Shown here: piece by piece, positions 5,249-9,276 of the stretch
Position numbering within the stretch: position 1 is the stretch's first letter
Layout of the letters: every line of letters begins with the position of its first letter
DNA from: Spirochaetia bacterium
Lineage (GTDB): Bacteria; Spirochaetota; Leptospiria; Leptospirales; Leptonemataceae
Assembly (NCBI GenBank): GCA_029880625.1
Contig: JAOUOA010000077.1
Span: 1-9,276, forward strand
DNA length: 9,276 nt
Reading direction: 5' to 3'
Notes under the pieces: model-generated
What the model saw: the letters and a program-made list of their open reading frames with translations, nothing else
Database searches by the model: none
What the model was told of the DNA's origin: nothing
Translations under genes and position numbers: made by a program

Positions 5249-6844
5249 ATGAAAAACTATCAGTTTACACAGAAAGAATTTTTAACAGTTATTATTAGTA
5301 TTGCTGTATTCTCAGGAATCTTTTTTCGATTTTACGATGTGGATCAAAAAGTTTTCTGGCATGATGAAGTGTATACACAGATTTTTGCATCCGGCTACAG
5401 AAGCGCAGACTGGCAGAAAATTGCCTATACAGGAGAAGTATTTTCGGTCAGAGATATTCTAAAGTTCAGGCAGTACAATCCAGAAAAAACTATTTTTTCT
5501 ACAATTTCTGCCCTTGCACAGGATGAGCCGCAGAATCCTCCTCTTTATTTTATTCTTGCGCGGTTCTGGATGGGAGTTTTCGGCAATGACAATGCCAACC
5601 TTCGTCTTCTTTCTGTTTGGATTGGTCTTTTCTGTCTACCTGCCGTTTACTGGCTTTGCCTGGAACTTTTCAGAAAAACAGAAGTTGCCTGGTTGGGAAT
5701 ATCGCTTATGGCAGTTTCGCCTTTTTTTATAATTTTCTCTCAGGAAGCGCGGTCCTATATACTCTGGACTTTATTTTCAATTCTGTCCAGCGCTTCGCTT
5801 CTGCGGGCTCTGCGAAGAACTGACAGTCAGGGAATCGGAAGCAGAAGGTTTGACTTCGCATGGATCTATTTTATTCTGTTTACAGCGGCTTCTCTTTATA
5901 CCACACTGTCATCGGGATCGGTAATTATTTCTCAGATTCTTTTTGTTTTCATTTGGGAAAATTTTAAGATTTCTCGGAATTTTCTGCTATTTACTTTTTC
6001 ATTGATAATAGCTGGACTGCTGTTTTTGCCCTGGCTGATTGTGTTATTCATTCATCTGGATGCAACGATTGCCTCCATGGCCTGGTCGTCGGTGATTCAG
6101 GTTCCGCGATTTGAAATTCTATATACCTATGCAATGAATTTCAGCAGGGTCATTACAGATTTTTCAGAAGGAAGTCTTTGGAGTTATATTGCCGCTGCTG
6201 CCGGCAACACACTTGCCGTTTTGGCTTTTATTTATTTTATTCGGAAAAAAATGTTCAGAGAAACGGCTCTTCTTTTTGCTTTTGCCGCAGTTCCGCTTGT
6301 ATTTTTTCTTCTGCCGGATTTGATTTTTGGGGGTATTCGTTCTCTTGCTTCGCGTTATTTTACCCCGACCTGGATTGCAGTTATCTCGGCGCTTGCTTTT
6401 TTATCCGGCAGGAATCTGAGAGCCGCATACGGAATTGTTATATTCTGTTTGCTGATTTCTGCAGGCATTGCCGGAAACTGGATCAACCATAATAAAGAAT
6501 CTCTCCGCACAAAAAGTGTGAGCAATCCATTGCCGGAAGCTGAGAGGATTTTAAATCAAAATCAAAATGTACTGGTTATCTGTAACCGCGAAGTCCATCA
6601 TCCGGGAAATATTCTGGCTTTATCCTCAATGCTGCGAAGCGATATTGATCTTCAGTTTCCCCGTTTTGATCAGATGTTCAGTCCGGAATATAAAATACCG
6701 GAAGGCTATAAATATGTTTATTTATTTGGAGCAAATCTTCCGTTCCGGAATAATCTGATTAAAAATGAAAAGATAAAGCTGATGCCGATTATGGAGGGAA
6801 TTTATGTTCAGATATGGAAGGTGCAGTTTCATAAATCCTTATAA
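5249..6844 (+). CDS. GT39/ArnT-like membrane glycosyltransferase (GT-C fold)
   Basis: A 531-residue polytopic inner membrane enzyme that would move a sugar from a lipid-phosphate carrier to an acceptor on the periplasmic side. Helix 1 (about residues 10-28) is followed by the acidic motif FWHDEVYT (D39, E40), the usual catalytic or metal site on the first periplasmic loop of GT-C enzymes. QDEPQNPPLYFILARFW (91-107) and SQEARSYILW (164-173) match the PPLY and QEAR-Y signatures of this family. About ten more hydrophobic segments follow, then a periplasmic tail of roughly 110 residues. The sequence recalls cyanobacterial GT39-type proteins as I remember them. The acceptor is unknown: lipid A, protein or polysaccharide are all possible. 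The ATG has no Shine-Dalgarno but is the only sensible start before helix 1. The stop lies 3 bp from that of the convergent GT2-GH16 gene. Confidence 0.9.
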   Translation: MKNYQFTQKEFLTVIISIAVFSGIFFRFYDVDQKVFWHDEVYTQIFASGYRSADWQKIAYTGEVFSVRDILKFRQYNPEKTIFSTISALAQDEPQNPPLYFILARFWMGVFGNDNANLRLLSVWIGLFCLPAVYWLCLELFRKTEVAWLGISLMAVSPFFIIFSQEARSYILWTLFSILSSASLLRALRRTDSQGIGSRRFDFAWIYFILFTAASLYTTLSSGSVIISQILFVFIWENFKISRNFLLFTFSLIIAGLLFLPWLIVLFIHLDATIASMAWSSVIQVPRFEILYTYAMNFSRVITDFSEGSLWSYIAAAAGNTLAVLAFIYFIRKKMFRETALLFAFAAVPLVFFLLPDLIFGGIRSLASRYFTPTWIAVISALAFLSGRNLRAAYGIVIFCLLISAGIAGNWINHNKESLRTKSVSNPLPEAERILNQNQNVLVICNREVHHPGNILALSSMLRSDIDLQFPRFDQMFSPEYKIPEGYKYVYLFGANLPFRNNLIKNEKIKLMPIMEGIYVQIWKVQFHKSL

Positions 6845-6847
6845 TTC

Positions 6848-9276
6848 TCATGGCTGTATCCATTGCGCCTCATGTCGCCAGTTTTTATCTTCGCTTCCAA
6901 ACAAGGATTTAATGGCCTGATTAAAATACGATTCTTTCCACCTGTATAAGGAAATGGACTGTATATCAGCCTGAACAGGCAAGCCTGATGTTTCAAATTT
7001 TCCTGCAAGTTTCTCGCTGCAGATGGGCCAGAGGCTTGCATGAAAGCGCATGGGAAGATGGGGGACGGGCGTAGGATTTCCTGAAGTTCTTCTATGGATT
7101 AACTTGCCGTCAGCAAACCATCGAATTTCATTTTTTTCCCATTCAATTGCATATCGGTGTGTTTTTTCTGATGCGTCAAATCCCAGATCGACCATAACAG
7201 GCGTTCCGTAATAGCCGTAATTATATTTATCGCCTTGATTTCCCGGGTTGTAGTAAACATTGATGAGAACTTTTGAGGTATCGTTTCCGACAAATTCCAT
7301 ATCAATTTCCTGCCAGGGATCGAACCGGTATAAAAAAAATGCAGTGATTACCCCTGGATGTTTGACAGCCTTTAATTCAGTTTCAAATCTTCCATAAAGA
7401 TACTGTGCTTCGGGATTTTCCATTGTTGCAAGAGATCCTGATGTGAAATTTTTGCCGTTATGCTTTCCTTCTTTTAACAGAAAGGATATGCCACGACCAG
7501 GATTCATTATGATATTTTCTGGGTGAAACGATGATAGATTGCACTGAAACGTGCTGTTCAGCCTGTTCCAGAAAACAGGATCGACAGATTGAAACGAATC
7601 AATTTTTTCTTCGATGTATCGTCCCGTGCGTTTTGAATAAACTTTTTTTGAAGAAAGATCAGGAGTTTTTGAGCAGTAATGGGATATGTTTTCCGGAGGA
7701 ACAATCCAGGGATGCGAATCGTGTTCCATTAATGTGCAGGAGCGTTCCTGGAGTTCAATTTGATCTGACATAGAAATATATACTGCAGCCGCAAATATTG
7801 AAATAGCTGCAAGAGCAATTCCCTTTTTATAATGATGTTTCATAAAATGAATTTCTCCTTCAGAAATAAAAAATTGAACCGGCAAAAGCTTCCAGGTTTC
7901 TTTATGTCCGCCATCGGGAAGATACGAGGGAATGATCTCGCGATGGATTCGGCCGGAAAGGTCGGAACGAGCAACCGATCTCCAGTTCTGGTTCCCTGCT
8001 GCAATATCAGTCAATCCCAGTAATATGCCTGTAATGTCCAGGTATAATGCGAAAGGATAAGTAGCAATCATTACAAGAAAAGCGCTCAAACTGAACTGAT
8101 GAAATCCGATCATTCCTGCAAGATTGAGTGTAACGGGCGATAAAAATATTATGATCCCTGCAGCGGCAGAAATACCCCCGATAGGAATATCCAGAAAGAT
8201 TCTGGATAGATCCGCCATAATGACTGCTTCAAGTATATTGATCGCAATAACAATTCCGGGGATAAACCATGCTGTAAGCAAAGGGATTTCCAGCATCCGG
8301 TTGATCCACCCCGATGCTTTTTGCGAAATTGAAATTCCAAGAGCAAAGGAAAATGAAAAAACTGCAGAAATAATAATGCTGTCTGAGCGCAGCCTTTCTA
8401 TGAGAAGAATCCCTATTAAAAGATGAAGAAAAAATACTGGCAGGGCAGAAAGGTAATGCATGCCGTGTAGAAAAAACTGTATTTTTTCTTTCATGGTTAT
8501 CCCGGAAAAAAGAATTCGTCCCGCATGGAATAGAAATGTCTGAGTGTGCCCCCCGGCCCAGCGTCTTCTTCTTGCTATAAAACTGAACAGATTGGGCGAA
8601 ACATCTTCGTAGGATCCTGAAAGAGGATTGCGGAGGATGCGGATTTTTTTAGCCATTAATGAATAGCTGAAATCCGTGTCTTCCGTAATGGAATCTGTAA
8701 ATGGATGAGAGTGAAGCAAACCGGTTTTCATTACAGCGGTACTTCCTGTGAAAAAAACAGTCAGGCCCAGCCTGCTGAAAACTGAGCTGAACAGTTCGCA
8801 TCCGATATGCTGGTGAATAGAATCCCAGAATCGAAAAAATCCCGCTGTATGAAGTGGTTTTCTGATGGACTGGATGATTTCAGCTTTGTTTTCTTCAAGA
8901 AGAGCCAGAGAGTTTCGTATCCAGTTTTGATCAGCCTGATGATCGGCGTCGAGAATTCCTGTATATGGTGTTTTTATGTATTTTATGCAGAAATTAATTT
9001 TTTTGCTTTTACTATCTTCGCCTGCAAAGACCAGATGCAGAGATCTTTTTTTATTACGAAAGATGGTATTGATCTCGGGATTTTTAAATTGAAGGATGCC
9101 GTATTTTTTCCTGAGAAACGGGATACTGGAATCGGTATCATCTTTTAAGATGAGGTAAATATCAACCGGATGATTAATATCCTGATCGAGCAGAGACTGA
9201 ATTGTTTTCAGGGCGCCTCCCGCTTCATTTCGGGAGGGAATCAGAACGGTGATTGATATATTCTCATCAATCCTGC
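6848..9276 (-). CDS. Processive GT2 glycan synthase fused to a GH16 glycanase (5' partial)
   Basis: About 808 residues are visible and the frame is open to the right edge, so the start is missing. The first part is a membrane GT2 synthase of the cellulose/hyaluronan/curdlan type: SITVLIPSRNEAGG (7-20), the metal and UDP-sugar site DAD (109-111), the catalytic base motif TED (197-199) and RRRRW (235-239), an R-for-Q form of QxxRW. About five membrane helices follow, then a polar stretch with NWRSVARSD, then another hydrophobic segment starting at MKHHYKK (base 7843). The last 300 residues are a GH16 domain with the catalytic EIDME (residues 656-660: nucleophile, assisting Asp, acid/base) and the typical RWFADGKLIHRR. 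The GH16 part should be periplasmic. It may trim, transglycosylate or release the polymer made by the GT2 part; a beta-glucan is likely because GH16 enzymes mostly act on beta-1,3/1,4 links. It could also be two genes, see the internal start at 7843. Confidence 0.92.
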   Translation of the reverse strand, partial: RIDENISITVLIPSRNEAGGALKTIQSLLDQDINHPVDIYLILKDDTDSSIPFLRKKYGILQFKNPEINTIFRNKKRSLHLVFAGEDSKSKKINFCIKYIKTPYTGILDADHQADQNWIRNSLALLEENKAEIIQSIRKPLHTAGFFRFWDSIHQHIGCELFSSVFSRLGLTVFFTGSTAVMKTGLLHSHPFTDSITEDTDFSYSLMAKKIRILRNPLSGSYEDVSPNLFSFIARRRRWAGGHTQTFLFHAGRILFSGITMKEKIQFFLHGMHYLSALPVFFLHLLIGILLIERLRSDSIIISAVFSFSFALGISISQKASGWINRMLEIPLLTAWFIPGIVIAINILEAVIMADLSRIFLDIPIGGISAAAGIIIFLSPVTLNLAGMIGFHQFSLSAFLVMIATYPFALYLDITGILLGLTDIAAGNQNWRSVARSDLSGRIHREIIPSYLPDGGHKETWKLLPVQFFISEGEIHFMKHHYKKGIALAAISIFAAAVYISMSDQIELQERSCTLMEHDSHPWIVPPENISHYCSKTPDLSSKKVYSKRTGRYIEEKIDSFQSVDPVFWNRLNSTFQCNLSSFHPENIIMNPGRGISFLLKEGKHNGKNFTSGSLATMENPEAQYLYGRFETELKAVKHPGVITAFFLYRFDPWQEIDMEFVGNDTSKVLINVYYNPGNQGDKYNYGYYGTPVMVDLGFDASEKTHRYAIEWEKNEIRWFADGKLIHRRTSGNPTPVPHLPMRFHASLWPICSEKLAGKFETSGLPVQADIQSISLYRWKESYFNQAIKSLFGSEDKNWRHEAQWIQP
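7841..7860 (-). promoter_or_regulatory. Internal ribosome binding site and ATG before the GH16 part
   Basis: AAGGAG (7860-7855, minus strand) stands 11 bases before an in-frame ATG at 7843-7841. From there a 331-residue protein would begin with MKHHYKK and a hydrophobic stretch (GIALAAISIFAAAVYIS) shaped like a signal peptide or anchor, followed by the GH16 domain. The GH16 enzyme could thus be made separately. The sequence here also reads ATGA, the same form as the two other gene junctions in this window, but its TGA is one frame away from the GT2 reading frame. Confidence 0.5.

Noticed and set aside
7531..8426. Several plus-strand frames of 60-100 codons
   Set aside because: All are shadows of the GT2-GH16 gene; they show no ribosome sites or recognisable domains.
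8807..9148. Plus-strand open frame of 113 codons
   Set aside because: It lies antisense to the GT2 catalytic domain, which continues in frame through it with DAD and other motifs.
1..9276. CRISPR arrays, tRNA or rRNA genes, insertion sequences, phage or toxin-antitoxin genes
   Set aside because: No regular repeats, cloverleaf-like stretches, transposase motifs or toxin-antitoxin pairs were seen on either strand.

Overview
The window is AT-rich bacterial DNA, densely coded, with ATGA stop/start overlaps and several clear Shine-Dalgarno sites. The gene set suggests a Gram-negative-type bacterium, most likely a spirochaete of the Leptospira kind. The reasons are a seven-helix membrane receptor fused to an AraC output domain, a membrane diguanylate cyclase, and a LysM protein whose C-terminal tail resembles spirochaete LysM proteins as I remember them. 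This placement is inference; there is no rRNA or marker gene to prove it.

Layout. At the left edge a 7TM-AraC transcription regulator (plus strand, N-terminus cut off by the window) runs tail-to-tail into a minus-strand pair: an LsrG-like small monooxygenase-fold protein and a six-helix diguanylate cyclase that overlaps it by ATGA. A 10-bp palindromic -10 element (TATAATTATA) lies between this pair and the divergent DUF2905 membrane protein gene. About 250 bp follow with only a possible gene remnant. Next comes a minus-strand ATGA-coupled pair: a small HU/IHF-family protein, then a protein with an HU domain, one membrane helix and a periplasmic LysM domain. A small three-helix membrane protein of unknown function lies upstream on the same strand. 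The right half holds glycan genes: a GT39/ArnT-like membrane glycosyltransferase (plus strand) and, 3 bp away and convergent, a very large minus-strand ORF joining a processive GT2 glycan synthase to a GH16 glycanase. Its N-terminus lies beyond the right edge.

How they may work together. The left part is signalling: surface sensing to transcription, AI-2-related chemistry beside c-di-GMP synthesis. The right part is export or modification of an extracellular beta-glucan-like polymer, a typical c-di-GMP-controlled output, although no PilZ domain is visible here. The most unusual item is the HU-TM-LysM protein. By domain order and charge topology it could bind DNA in the cytoplasm and peptidoglycan in the periplasm, physically linking nucleoid and cell wall. 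It is co-translated with a soluble HU that could be its dimer partner.
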